Below, in pieces: positions 21,985-33,600 of a stretch of DNA of 64,000 nt. The translations under genes and the position numbers were made by a program. The stretch's first letter is position 1. Every line of letters begins with the position of its first letter. Source of the DNA: Aurelia coerulea (taxonomy: Eukaryota; Cnidaria; Scyphozoa; Semaeostomeae; Ulmaridae); assembly GCA_039566865.1 (NCBI GenBank), contig CM076955.1, forward strand, positions 14,095,501-14,159,500. The letters are read 5' to 3'. The notes beneath the pieces were generated by a model. That model saw only the letters and a program-made list of their open reading frames with translations. It ran no database searches and was not told where the DNA came from.

Positions 21985-23055
21985 CAATGACTTTTATCAA
22001 GTTCTCTCCAAGACCAATACAATCTTATACGCAGATGACACTGTTGTTTACTGCGCTGCAAAGAATTCAAAGAAATTGAACAGCTCCTAAATCATGATCT
22101 GAGGAAGATAGAAGACTGGCTTGATTCTAATAATCTTTTTATAAATCTGAAACAGGGCAAAACTGAATATGTTCTGTACAGATCTCATAAAAGACTTGTG
22201 AATCAACCAGAAGTTCACATCAAAATCTATGATAAAGCTATAAATGAATCCAAAGTGTACAAATACCTTGGTGTGCATTTAGACGAGCACATGAATCTGC
22301 AACAACACTTTGAGAAAGTATATAAAAAGGCATCTGCAAGGGTAAAGCTCCTTTCCCGTATTCGAGAACAAATAGGTCCCTATGTTGCAGAATAAATATA
22401 CAAAGCTATGATACGTCCAATATTAATGTATTGCTATCAACTACAACTTGGACTACCTAAGGGTACCATCGATAAGTTACAATCTATTCAGAATAGAGCA
22501 GCAAAGATCGTTTGCCCACGTGAACCACCTGAGTGTTGGGATAAAATAGCGGAAGTGCGCAACAAACGTGTTGTAATATACGTATTCAAATGCTTGAATG
22601 GCCTTTCACCAGAACAGTTCACGCAATATTTCAAGCGTCAGCAGCATGGAAAAGACACAAGAGGAAATGATTCAAGTCTCATTTTACCATCTATAAGAAC
22701 AGAAACTGGCAAACGAACTTTCGCTTTCCAAGGAGCTCATATTTTCATAAAACTTCCCAAGGACATCCGGGACGAAGAATCTCTCGTGCATTTGAAGCAC
22801 AAACTGGGCCTCTTATAAAACTTTTTAATGAAACAGTCTTGAACACAGTTTTAACTTCGATGTAATTTTTTATTTCTCATTCTATCTTTTTCGTTCAACA
22901 GGTCCTTGACTGATAACAGAATTTCTGAACAAGTAAACCTGTATAAATATTACTTATTAGTATTATTATTACTATCATTATGTACTTGGTGGACCAAAAA
23001 GAATTTCACATGTTTGTCACTGTAAGGAGAATATTAAAAGAATTAGAATTAATCA
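21985..23055 (+). pseudogene. LINE RT C-terminal fragment with frameshift and stop
   Basis: Plus-strand remains begin LYADDTVVYCAAK (RT YADD motif) and shift frame near 22060. They continue LLNHDLRKIEDWLDSNNLFI and VYKYLGVHLDEHMNLQQHFE, meet an in-frame TAA at 22393-22395, then read MIRPILMYCYQLQLGLPKGT to the C-terminus at 22818. The 3' UTR runs to about 23055. It is a different LINE lineage from the 56505 copy. It starts 60 bp upstream of CEP95 exon 9 and is antisense to the gene. Confidence 0.85.
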
Positions 23056-23068
23056 AGGCTTGATTTTT

Positions 23069-23658
23069 ACAATAAATCCCCACATATGATATAAGAACCT
23101 ACTTTTTGACAGCCAGGCTAAATAGGTTCTTATTGTAGAAGTACGATCAAAAAACATCGATCAAGTTTTCTAAAGAATTGAATGGACAAAGAGAGAACTT
23201 TTTCGTGGTGATTTGCGATCTAAAAATCGACCAATTGTAATTTGCTGTACGAGAGTTAATACTGAACCCCCAAATCCCCCTGAAAACATTTTCTCTTTGT
23301 TTATTCAGAATGCCTTGCGTATGTAAAACCCGGAAAAATTTTTACAATCTTTACCAAAGATGTTCTCAGCCCTGCTATTTGTTTTGGAAAAAGTTATTAT
23401 GTACCAAATAACCAATTCTAAGCTTACAAACAGCTGGGGGAGAGATTTAAACTTTCACAGCCAACTGGGACAATAATGAACTGAATAACGAGAATCCAGC
23501 ATCAACTTTCTAACATCAACATCAACTTTGTTACCCCTGCAGTAAGAACACATTTTTAATCAAACTGAAACAGGTTCTTAATTACAAGGTGCATAAGTTA
23601 GGAAAAGCAGTCTCTAGGTTCTTACTTTTCTAGGTTCTTATATGCGGGTATTTACTGT
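23069..23658. mobile_element. MITE with TACAGTAAA-type termini, about 590 bp
   Basis: The right end TATATGCGGGTATTTACTGTA is the inverse of the left end ACAATAAATCCCCACATAT. AAGAACCTA blocks and AGGTTCTTA blocks lie inside both arms. The 14525-14911 copy shares the termini. No coding content is recognised. Confidence 0.6.
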
Positions 23659-24297
23659 AGCTGAAAGGGTTAAGCATTTTTGTCATTTCTTCTATTTCTT
23701 TTAGCATAGCAAACGTGGAGTACCATCGCCCTGAACCTGTTACCATCGCTATGAAGTTCTTTCCGGTCCACCCAGTTTGTAACAGTAGCGGAACAGTGGA
23801 CTTTTACAATTCTTGCATGTTTTGGGTATAAACTAAACATTCAATGCCCCGCTTCCGAATCAGGTAAATAAAATTTCCGGCACAGATGTTTAGATCCACG
23901 CCATTCTTCTTTTTTTATATAAACTCGAAACTTCTCTTTCAAATGATATTTCCGGTGCACATCGGAACACTTAGCGATACTGGTTGCCGGGCATTTCTGC
24001 GGCTTTCTTCGTTGGATCTGTTCCTTGAGAAAACTTCCTGCTTTGAAATGGTATGTTGACTAAGAAAGCTGATGCCATAATTGCAAAATCTGCCCCAACC
24101 TCGTACTCAGGGTCAGGCGTTTTCCGTAAGCAGCAACGCCTACATGAAAGATTCCCGACAGATAAGAGCTAGCCTGAAGTTGATGGCTAGCCTCATGTTG
24201 ACAACAAAGATGTCCTTGGAAACGAGGTTAAATCTCCCTTGTGTACGTGAGTATCGAAATAACATGAGCAGGTTTTGCAACAATATCATCGGTTGCT

Positions 24298-25285
24298 TTG
24301 ATTCGTGTACCAACACAAACCGATTACACCAGCGTAACCTGCTCTGCTGAAGATATTGACGAACTCTGCAATGATCTAAGGACTGACGTTGACAATACTG
24401 CAGAATGGTTACGGCAGAAGAAGCTTAGTTTAAACACAGATAAAACAGAATACATGGTTGTTGGTCACAAAAGACAAACTAACCGTATACAAGGTCCAAT
24501 AGAAGTAAACATAAATGGAGGACCAATCAAACGAGTCAAAAAAGTTAAATATCTTGGAGTTACAGTGGACGAAAACCTTACATGGAATGAGCAATATAAA
24601 AATCTCAAAGGCAAAATTAAAAGTGCCCTTTCGTCCCTGCGGAAACTAAAGAACATATTACCGCAATCTAAATTGGATCAGGTGTACAAGGCACTGCTTG
24701 AGAGTCATCTGAGATACAGCGATGAACTTTGGGGCAGTTTGTCAAACACAAAGCTTGATCATCTTCAGCGCCTACAAACTAGAGCACGATCGCTAATAGA
24801 AGGCTCTAGATTAAAGGATGGGTGGAGTTGCAACTGGCTTTCAGTCTTAAACTTAATCAAATTTGACAGGGCCGTGATGATTTACAAAATAATGAATGGT
24901 CTCTGCCCGGACAACTTAAGAGGGAGGCTTGTTACCAGATCTCAATTATCTAACTATCAAACAAGAAGTCAGTTAGATCTGGACACCCCAAGACAGAACC
25001 TAGAATTCTCCAAAAGCAGTTTTTTCTACTCTGGTGCTAAGAAGTGGAATGAAATCCCATTAGAAATCAGACTGAGTTCCACAATTAGCATATTCAAAAG
25101 GAAACTGAAGGAATTCCTAAACATTTAGCATCCTTCCCGAAGCACGATCCCTAGGAAGATCAGCAAATTTGTAATATATTATTTGTAAATAGATGTTTAT
25201 TTGCATAGGAACAGTTCTTTTTTAGCCGATAGGGTTTTTGTGTTTAAATATGATAAAATGAAAAAATGAAAAATGAAATTAGAAA
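24298..25285 (+). pseudogene. CR1/L2-like LINE 3' half, intact C-terminal frame
   Basis: The open frame of 276 codons runs from just after the RT YADD block to the natural C-terminus at 25128. It includes LRTDVDNTAEWLRQKKLSLN, VKYLGVTVDENLTWNEQYK, HLRYSDELWGSLSNTKLDHL and FYSGAKKWNEIPLEIR. The copy is 5'-truncated, but what remains has no stops. The 3' UTR ends in an AAAATGAAAAA-type tail near 25255-25280. It belongs to the same family as 17475-18965 and 56500-58845. Confidence 0.88.
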
Positions 25286-25708
25286 CTGCAAACAAACCAA
25301 TTTCTGCGGCCAATTTTTAAGCCGCAAATGTAAACAATGCAGGATGCAAAATACAGCCTGAAAAGTAGCTCGCCAGTGCTTCCTCATTCGAGCTGGCATA
25401 GAAGTTTAGAAATATCAGTAGTTGCTGATGTCGGTCGTTAAAATTCTTTCATTTGTGATCGCCAAGATGATTTTCTGAATAGCGTCATTGTATAGCAATA
25501 GACAAATTCAGCTAACGTTGTTACATCCACTTTAGATCATGTGATTGTCCTTGTGTGGAAACTTTCTTTTCATAAAAGTTGAGAACTTTGTGAAATGAAA
25601 ATTTGAGATTATTCAAAATTAGATATACTGTAGATAATGTATGTACACAAAACGATGCCGGCACTATATTAAAATTAAGGAGAGGCAAGGGTCGAAAATG
25701 GTACTGAC

Positions 25709-25892
25709 CGAATTCACTGTCACTGTAAATTGATTCTTCGCGAAGATCTGAGGTTTTTCCTTCATTTGGAGAGGACAAGAATGTGGTCTCTTCATCACGC
25801 AAGAAATCTCTAAGCCCTTTCGCATTCTTCTCGTTCGTTTCTGTTGAAAGCAACTGAGCTCCTTCTATGGCTTTAACTGCTGCTCGCACCTC
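25709..25892 (-). CDS. CEP95: CEP95 exon 8
   Basis: The acceptor CTGTTTCAG precedes GAG-GTG-CGA in phase 0, and the donor GTCAGT follows GAA-TTC-G in phase 1. The 61 codons encode VRAAVKAIEGAQLLSTETNE, then GLRDFLRDEETTFLSSPNE and REESIYSDSEF. It is acidic, Ser/Thr-rich linker that is likely disordered, with several potential CK2-type phospho-sites (inference). Confidence 0.83.
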
Positions 25893-26113
25893 CTGAAACA
25901 GTGAGCGAATAAGAATGTAATTTCAGTGAGCAGGCAAACTGAAAGGAGTCTATGATTTCTGTACAGATTGATTATAAGAGCAGGGCTGTCCCTTTCTCAG
26001 TAGGACATGTCAAATGCATCTTTGAAGTTGAAAACATGTTAAACTCGCTCTCAAATTAGACGTCCCGTGAGATTTGCGATAGCTAAAAATTACTCATGCA
26101 AACCACTTGAATA

Positions 26114-26268
26114 GACAATTACGCTAAAGATGGTGGCGAGGAACTTTTTACCAAGATGCACTGCGTTCTTTAGTCGAATTCCTATAGAATCGTTTAAGAG
26201 TCGTTATTCGAACGCAATGCATCTTGGTAAAAAGTTCCTCGCTGCCATCTTTAGCGTAATCGTCCATT
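26114..26268. mobile_element. Near-perfect hairpin MITE, about 150 bp
   Basis: The arms ATTACGCTAAAGATGGTGGC... and ...GCTGCCATCTTTAGCGTAAT match over about 60 bp with few mismatches (shared GAGGAACTTTTTACCAAGAT). The loop is about 40 bp around TATAGAATCG. It is non-coding and would fold into a long hairpin if transcribed. Confidence 0.8.
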
Positions 26269-26839
26269 GGCTTCATTTGCGGGCATTCCACGTGCCATCT
26301 AATTTGAGAAGGACTTTAGTTACGATGCTTCTGAATGCAAGAACCACTCACTTCAAAATCCTAATTTGATGCAATAACGATTCCCTGCACTAAATAAATT
26401 TTAGGGGCAAAATTTCAGGGACACAGTTGAAATGGTTAATACACAGTCAATAGAAAAAAACTACTGACTATGGTCAATATAAGCACCATATCCTGTTTAC
26501 ATTAGCTGTATCATAAAATTGTTAATTGCTGTATCCCAAAACAGTATCACATCCCAGTCTCTGTCATTTCTAGACAAATGAAGACCTCTTTGCAGGGTAA
26601 ATATTCCTCAATTTTTGTCCAGAAACTATGGAGTTGAAACTTTTGAGCTTGCGAAGGAAGAAAGGAAATAGATGAATTAGAGGATAACAAGAGAAAATAG
26701 TCTATAATAGATGTTGACAGCTGTACTAAGAGAAAACAAAAGATGACAGAGTAAATGTTGAACTGAGGGGAGAGCTATGGATGTCCTGTCTCTTTGTTTT
26801 TCTAGCTAGTAGTTTTCCAGCAAAGGTTTCAAAAAGTAA

Positions 26840-27290
26840 AAAGTGTAAAAAGGTGGATGTAAAATTTTATGACTAGATTCTTTTAATTGAATAGCTTGAA
26901 AGAAACTTAGCTACTTTTTTACGTTCCTACCGTTGGCCTTTTCAGAACTCTTGAATGAAATTAAAGCGTATTGCATATCTCAACTCATTTGAGAGTGTGA
27001 CGTCATCAAAATTATGAATCGTACACCAAGACAGAGGAACATATTTTAGTCTTGAAAATTGTTACATGTTTCGTCATCAAGTTTAGAAATTATGATGGCT
27101 TTAAGTCTTTTTGGAATTTTTCTTGAAAAAGAAGGAAAGCAATCTAATTCTGAAAATATTCTAAGATTTCAGAAAGTCCAACGGTAGAACTATTTCGAAA
27201 TAGCTGCAGTCTCTTTGAAGCCGTTCAGTTCAAAGAAATAGGTCATGGAATTTTTACACCAACCTTATTTGGAATCTGTGCCGCAGCTTT
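26840..27290. repeat. Inverted-repeat element, about 450 bp
   Basis: AAGGTGGATGTAAAATTTTATGAC and CTACCGTTGG at the left are mirrored by CCAACGGTAG and GTCATGGAATTTTTACACCAACC at the right. The same arm occurs at about 38040-38170, 43690-43760, 46940-47060 and 53975-54010, so the arm is a dispersed repeat. Confidence 0.6.
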
Positions 27291-27473
27291 GTAAATGATA
27301 GACTGATTACGATGAGTCCCTTGTATCCCTGCAGTAAACCTTGCTCAACAGGGACTCATATCATCAGTCTAATTATGATGGAATCACAGCCTCTAATCTC
27401 GAATCTCGTCCAAATGTTATCAGTTTTTCAATCGAATAGAAAGTTCCATTCTGATGGCTGTCACCATGGCATA

Positions 27474-28276
27474 CCGGGTGACCCAAAAAGAAGTGACCCA
27501 ATGCAATCTGTTATAGAAACGAAAGTAAATGGTTGATTGAAATTCTTCAAACGTTGTTCTGTCGCTGAAAGACTAGCCTACGTTATGAGTATTTTTTGCA
27601 ATTTTTTCGACATGGTAAATTTCCCGAATTAAGGATTATGAGAAAAAGGACATGCTTGAAATCTGCAAAAAGACGTCAAAAACAGGGGATCGATTTGCAG
27701 CCTTTTCAGGTCTTCAAAACAATGAGGAGCGTGTTTCATTTCAGCCTGGGAATAGGCAACTCAGTCGAATGTTGTCAGCGCAAGTTTATAGTCCCTAGAT
27801 ACCTAAAATATTCTTGTCTCAAGGGACAAGGATACTCCTGCTTTTCTGTAAGCAATTCTTGAACATTTCGATTTGCGTGGAAAATTGAATTCCTTTGAAA
27901 TTCCACAAGTTTACAAAGAATATCTATTTTCAGCTCCAAATGCTTAGGTACCTAGGGACCATAAACTTGCTCTGGAAACTTTTAACTGAGTTGCCTATTC
28001 CCAGGCTGAAATGAAACACCCTCCTCATTGTTTTGAAGATCTGAAATGGCTTTAAATCGATCCCCTGTTTTTGACGACTTTTTGTGGATTTCAAGCTTGC
28101 CCGTTTTCTCAAAATCTTTAATTCGGGAAATTTACAGTGCCGAAAAAATTCCAAAAAATACTCATAATGTAGGCTAGTCTTTTAGCGACAGAACAACGTT
28201 TGAAGCATTTCCATCAGCCACGTACTTATTTTTCTAAAGCAGATTGCGTTGGGTCACTTTTTTCTGGGTCCCCCGG
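27474..28276. mobile_element. 803-bp TIR element with long arms, TA-type
   Basis: The left end CCGGGTGACCCAAAAAGAAG is flanked by TA (27472-27473). The right end is the complement with one change (CCGGGGGACCCAG) and is flanked by CA. The arms are about 330 bp and contain CCTGTTTTTGACG and AGCCTGGGAATAGGC in mirrored order. The two arms give near-identical open frames on opposite strands, which is an effect of the palindrome, not two genes. Same subfamily as 58979-59589. Confidence 0.8.
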
Positions 28277-28621
28277 CAGTAGTCCACAAATCTGATTGGT
28301 TTGCTAGGAAATCGTATGCTTGGGCCTAAATAGGGTCAGGTTTTTCAGAGTCATATTATGAGTCTCTGTTGACCGAAGCGCCACCATCAAGTCAAAAATA
28401 GCACAGGAAACAAGGGACTCCATTCCAGGTCATAAGTGTACCTAAATAATCGTAAAACGAGCAGAAGTTCTAAATATTTAGGAACATTTTTACCCTTGTC
28501 TCCTTCTGTAGACACCCTAAATAATAGTCTCTGCTATGGGGTCGGATACTGTGCCCTGAATCTTTCAAAAGTTTAATTTTTCGTCAAATAAGCAAACGAG
28601 CTCTGACAGGATTATATAGGT

Positions 28622-29140
28622 TATCTAACGGGTAGGTAAAAAACAGCCCCCGGTTGAAAGGCCACTGCTCTCTGGATATCAAGATGATAATGTTGGCAAA
28701 TACATTTCTTTAATGTTGAACATGTTCAAATCCATTTCAAAATTGAAGTCGGCCAATTCCGTTCTGAAATTATTAGGGATTTTCCGGAAAAGCCCCTTAA
28801 AGAAACCTAAAATCACGAACTAAAATGTTTCCAATATTTCTGTCTTACAGCAATGACTTCAAAGCATTTTAGAACGTGTTATCTCCTTGCAAGGACAAAT
28901 CACCCGGAATGATGATGCTATGCTTCCAATGAGAACAGTTTTATCCTGCCAAAGGGATAGCATGTGCTAAAAGCACGCAAAAGTCATTACTGTAAGGCAG
29001 GAAATTTGGTCGTGATTTTAAGCCTGTTTTGAAGGTTTCTTGAGGAAACCCCTTATAATTTCACAACGGAGGAAACGTTTTCTGTCAGGGAAATTCTGAC
29101 ACATATTTGAACATGCCCATTGCTAAATTATACAAGCACC
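28622..29140. mobile_element. Fold-back copy related to the 1490-3001 element
   Basis: The left arm CCCCCGGTTGAAAGGCCACTG, CTGGATATCAAG and the inverted arm AGGCAGGAAATTTGGTCGTG ... AACATGCCCATTGC match the arms of 1490-3001. The right terminus is missing. In between lie ATGTGCTAAAAGCACG and GTTATCTCCTTGCAAGG. Confidence 0.55.
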
Positions 29141-29485
29141 AAGTAAGCACTAAGGGTTTCAATTGGAATAGAAACGGCTGCTGTGTTTTGTTAGATAGTC
29201 GGTGTTTGTTTGTTTGTTTATCGTTGCTTGTTGGCTGCAGGAGAGACGTGCTTGATCACACCTCTTGTGGTATAGTTGTGTAAATCGTCTTGTGAATCGT
29301 CTCGTATTATGTTGTAATCGTTTCGTATTTCGTATTATGTTGTAATCGTATTGTTAATGCAATTTTTGTTGTATCAATTAGAAGTTTCTTGTAAATTTGG
29401 AAAAAATTGTATTAGATTTACTTCGTTGTTGTTAGCTTATCTTGTAGTTTTGTAAATTTTTCACTGATATATAAAAAAATACATA

Positions 29486-30236
29486 CCGGGTGAGCCAGAA
29501 AAAAAATCCCACTTTCGAAAATTCGTAGCACCACAAGTACTTCGTGGATTTGAATGATTCAAATTCTAGTTAAAAGCCAAAAGATCAAAGTATTTTTGTG
29601 ATTTTTCTCATCTTCTTACGAGCACTGCAAATATAGGTAAATTCAACTTTACAAAAATTTCATGTTTTCAAAATGACTGAAAAAGGGCTAAAACACTTGA
29701 TCAAATCGTTAGGACTTTTCTCACAGAGAACAATACGCACGGAGAACAATTTTGGTAGTATTGTAAGTAGGTTTTTACCACGGCCCCCTGAAAAGCAGCC
29801 ACTCTTGGTTGATGGGGCCACCGTGTATAAAGAATTTAAAATGAAAATGAAATGAATGAAAACGGGCGTTTCACTTCTTTTTAAGAGTAATAAGACATAG
29901 ATTCTCAAACAGATACCAAAGATTTTCAATCCCATAGCAATAAATCTGCAGACGATATCTCTTACCCATGAGAAATATAATTTTCTATGTTGTTCTGAGC
30001 GAGGAGTCCTTTATGATTTGATCAAGTATTTTAGGCCTTTTTCAGTCATTTTGCAACCACAAAGTTTTTGTAAACTTGAATTTACCAACCTTTCCAGTGC
30101 TCGTAAGAAGGCGAGAAAAATCACAAAAATACTTCGATATTTTGGCTGTCAAGCAAATATTGATTCACCCCAATCCATCCAGTACTCTTGATGCTATGAA
30201 TTATCAAAAGTGGGAACTTTTTTCTGGCTCACCCGG
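29486..30236. mobile_element. 751-bp TIR element flanked by TA
   Basis: The left end CCGGGTGAGCCAGAAAAAAA and the right end (reverse of TTTTCTGGCTCACCCGG) are flanked by TA at 29484-29485 and 30237-30238. The arms share CACAAAAATACTT-type words and TACGAGCACTG. A stretch at about 29770-29860 (CCCCCTGAAAAGCAGCC .. AAAATGAAAATGAAATG) looks like a short LINE or SINE 3' tail inserted inside. The right end lies only 70 bp from the donor of CEP95 exon 7. Confidence 0.75.
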
Positions 30237-30306
30237 TACAATAGGCAATATAACAAGAATTGTGCTTTTCATTCATCCAGTACATAGTGCCCAGTATAAC
30301 ACTAAC

Positions 30307-30596
30307 CTCAAGTTTTTGATCAAGATCTTTGAGTACATCCGATCTTTTCTTCGCGTTCATTTCTTTGTCTAGGATTGTCTTTTCTTCTTTCCTCTTCAAG
30401 TTGAGCAATTCGTTCCATTCTGAGACAGACGATTGGTCAGATCTGCTTCTTTCGTGAACAGGAGGAGCAGCTATATCTGGCTGGCTTTCCGCTTTGTTTT
30501 CATTCGATGAAACATTGGCGGCAGGCATATCGGAGACTGATGTTTGTACTGAACGTACACGGATGGCTTCCGTTTTATGAGGCTGCTGAACAGGAC
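30307..30596 (-). CDS. CEP95: CEP95 exon 7
   Basis: The acceptor TTTCCCTTTAG enters in phase 1 (G plus GT gives Gly) and the donor GTTAGT follows GAG in phase 0. The 97 codons include VQQPHKTEAIRVRSVQTSVS, ENKAESQPDIAAPPVHERSR and a coiled-coil stretch LNLKRKEEKTILDKEMNAKK ending DLDQKLE. Its acceptor is the point where the 158-bp tandem array begins. Confidence 0.83.
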
Positions 30597-30600
30597 CTAA

Positions 30601-33600
30601 AGGGAAAGATCGGAAATTAATTCTATTCTGGATTTTTTCTATTTTTTGTTCTGATGACTTTAATTTTTGCAACATAGTACATTTTTGAATGAATCGTGTT
30701 AATCATCATTGGGCTACCATGATCATTCATTCGTTGTTCTACGAGTGTCAACAAAACGTAAAACGAGAGATCAGAAATCAATGCTATTCTGTATTGTTTT
30801 GACAGTTATAATGGTTTTAATCTTTTGCAACATAGTACATTTTTGAATGATTGGTATCAATCATGATTCGGCTACCATTATTTTTCATTCGTCGTTCTGC
30901 GAGCGTTAACAGAAGCTAAAACGAGAGATCAGAAATCAATGTTATTCTGTATTGTTTTGACAGTTATAATGGTTTTAATCTATTGCAACATAGTACATTT
31001 TTGAATGATTGGTATCAATCATGATTTGGCTACCATTATTTTTCATTCGTCGTTCTGCGAGCGTTAACAGAAGTAAAACGAGAGATCAGAAATCAATGTT
31101 ATTCTATATTGTTTTGACAGTTATAATGGTTTTAATCTTTTGCAACATAGTACATTTTTGAATGAATCGTGTTAATCATCATTGGGCTACCATGATCATT
31201 CATTCGTTGTTCTACGAGTGTCAACAAAACGTAAAACGAGAGATCAGAAATCAATGTTATTCTATATTGTTTTGACAGTTATAATGGTTTTAATCTTTTG
31301 CAACATAGTACATTTTTGAATGAATCGTGTTAATCATCATTGGGCTACCATGATCATTCATTCGTTGTTCTACGAGTGTCAACAAAACGTAAAACGAGAG
31401 ATCAGAAATCAATGTTATTCTATATTGTTTTGACAGTTATAATGGTTTTAATCTTTTGCAACATAGTACATTTTTGAATGAATCGTGTTAATCATCATTG
31501 GGCTACCATGATCATTCATTCGTTGTTCTACGAGTGTCAACAAAACGTAAAACGAGAGATCAGAAATCAATGTTATTCTATATTGTTTTGACAGTTATAA
31601 TGGTTTTAATCTTTTGCAACATAGTACATTTTTGAATGAATCGTGTTAATCATCATTGGGCTACCATGATCATTCATTCGTTGTTCTACGAGTGTCAACA
31701 AAACGTAAAACGAGAGATCAGAAATCAATGTTATTCTATATTGTTTTGACAGTTATAATGGTTTTAATCTTTTGCAACATAGTACATTTTTGAATGAATC
31801 GTGTTAATCATCATTGGGCTACCATGATCATTCATTCGTTGTTCTACGAGTGTCAACAAAACGTAAAACGAGAGATCAGAAATCAATGTTATTCTATATT
31901 GTTTTGACAGTTATAATGGTTTTAATCTTTTGCAACATAGTACATTTTTGAATGAATCGTGTTAATCATCATTGGGCTACCATGATCATTCATTCGTTGT
32001 TCTACGAGTGTCAACAAAACGTAAAACGAGAGATCAGAAATCAATGTTATTCTATATTGTTTTGACAGTTATAATGGTTTTAATCTTTTGCAACATAGTA
32101 CATTTTTGAATGAATCGTGTTAATCATCATTGGGCTACCATGATCATTCATTCGTTGTTCTACGAGTGTCAACAAAACGTAAAACGAGAGATCAGAAATC
32201 AATGTTATTCTGTATTGTTTTGACAGTTATAATGGTTTTAATCTTTTGCAACATAGTACATTTTTGAATGAATCGTGTTAATCATCATTGGGCTACCATG
32301 ATCATTCATTCGTTGTTCTACGAGTGTCAACAAAACGTAAAACGAGAGATCAGAAATCAATGTTATTCTGTATTGTTTTGACAGTTATAATGGTTTTAAT
32401 CTTTTGCAGCATAGCACATTTTTGAATGATTGGTATCAATCATGATTCGGCTACCATTATTTTTCATTCGTTGTTCTACGAGTGTCAACAAAACGCTAAA
32501 ACGAGAGATCAGAAATCAATGTTATTCTATATTGTTTTGACAGTTATAATGGTTTTAATCTATTGCAACATAGTACATTTTTGAATGATTGGTATCAATC
32601 ATGATTCGGCTACCATTAGTTTTCATTCGTCGTTCTACGAGTGTCAACAAAACGTAAAACGAGAGATCAGAAATCAATGTTATTCTGTATTGTTTTGACA
32701 GTTATAATGGTTTTAATCTTTTGCAACATAGTACATTTTTGAATGAATCGTGTATCAATTATCATTCGGCTACCATTAGTTTTCATTCGTTGTTCTGCGA
32801 GCGTTAACAGAAGCTAAAACGAGAGATCAGAAATCAATGTTATTCTGTATTGTTTTGACAGTTATAATGGTTTTAATCTATTGCAGCATAGTACATTTTT
32901 GAATGATTGGTATCAATCATCATTCGGCTACCATTATTTTTCATTCGTTGTTCTACGAGTGTCAACAAAACGTAAAACGAGAGATCAGAAATCAATGTTA
33001 TTCTGTATTGTTTTGACAGTTATAATGGTTTTAATTTTTTGCAGCATAGTACATTTTTGAATGATTGGTATCAATCATGATTCGGCTACCATTATTTTTC
33101 ATTCGTCGTTCTGCGAGCGTTAACAGAAGCTAAAACGAGAGATCAGAAATCAATGTTATTCTGTATTGTTTTGACAGTTATAATGGTTTTAATCTATTGC
33201 AGCATAGTACATTTTTGAATGATTGGTATCAATCATGATTCGGCTACCATTATTTTTCATTCGTCGTTCTGCGAGCGTTAACAGAAGCTAAAACGAGAGA
33301 TCAGAAATCAATGTTATTCTGTATTGTTTTGACAGTTATAATGGTTTTAATCTTTTGCAACATAGTACATTTTTGAATGAATCGTGTATCAATTATCATT
33401 CGGCTACCATTATTTTTCATTCGTCGTTCTGCGAGCGTTAACAGAAGCTAAAACGAGAGATCAGAAATCAATGTTATTCTGTATTGTTTTGACAGTTATA
33501 ATGGTTTTAATCTATTGCAACATAGTACATTTTTGAATGAATCGTGTATCAATTATCATTGGGCTACCATTATTTTTCATTCGTTGTTCTGCGAGCGTCA

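Noticed and set aside
27311..27372. Hammerhead-like ATGAGTCCC .. GGGACTCAT
   Set aside because: It is a simple hairpin (CTGATGA appears only on the complementary side), and the conserved GAAA box is missing at the required place.
27596..28154. Two similar basic proteins on opposite strands (FFRHGKFPELR..)
   Set aside because: This is the same mirror effect within the 27474-28276 TIR element. A third version at 59377-59685 comes from the related element.
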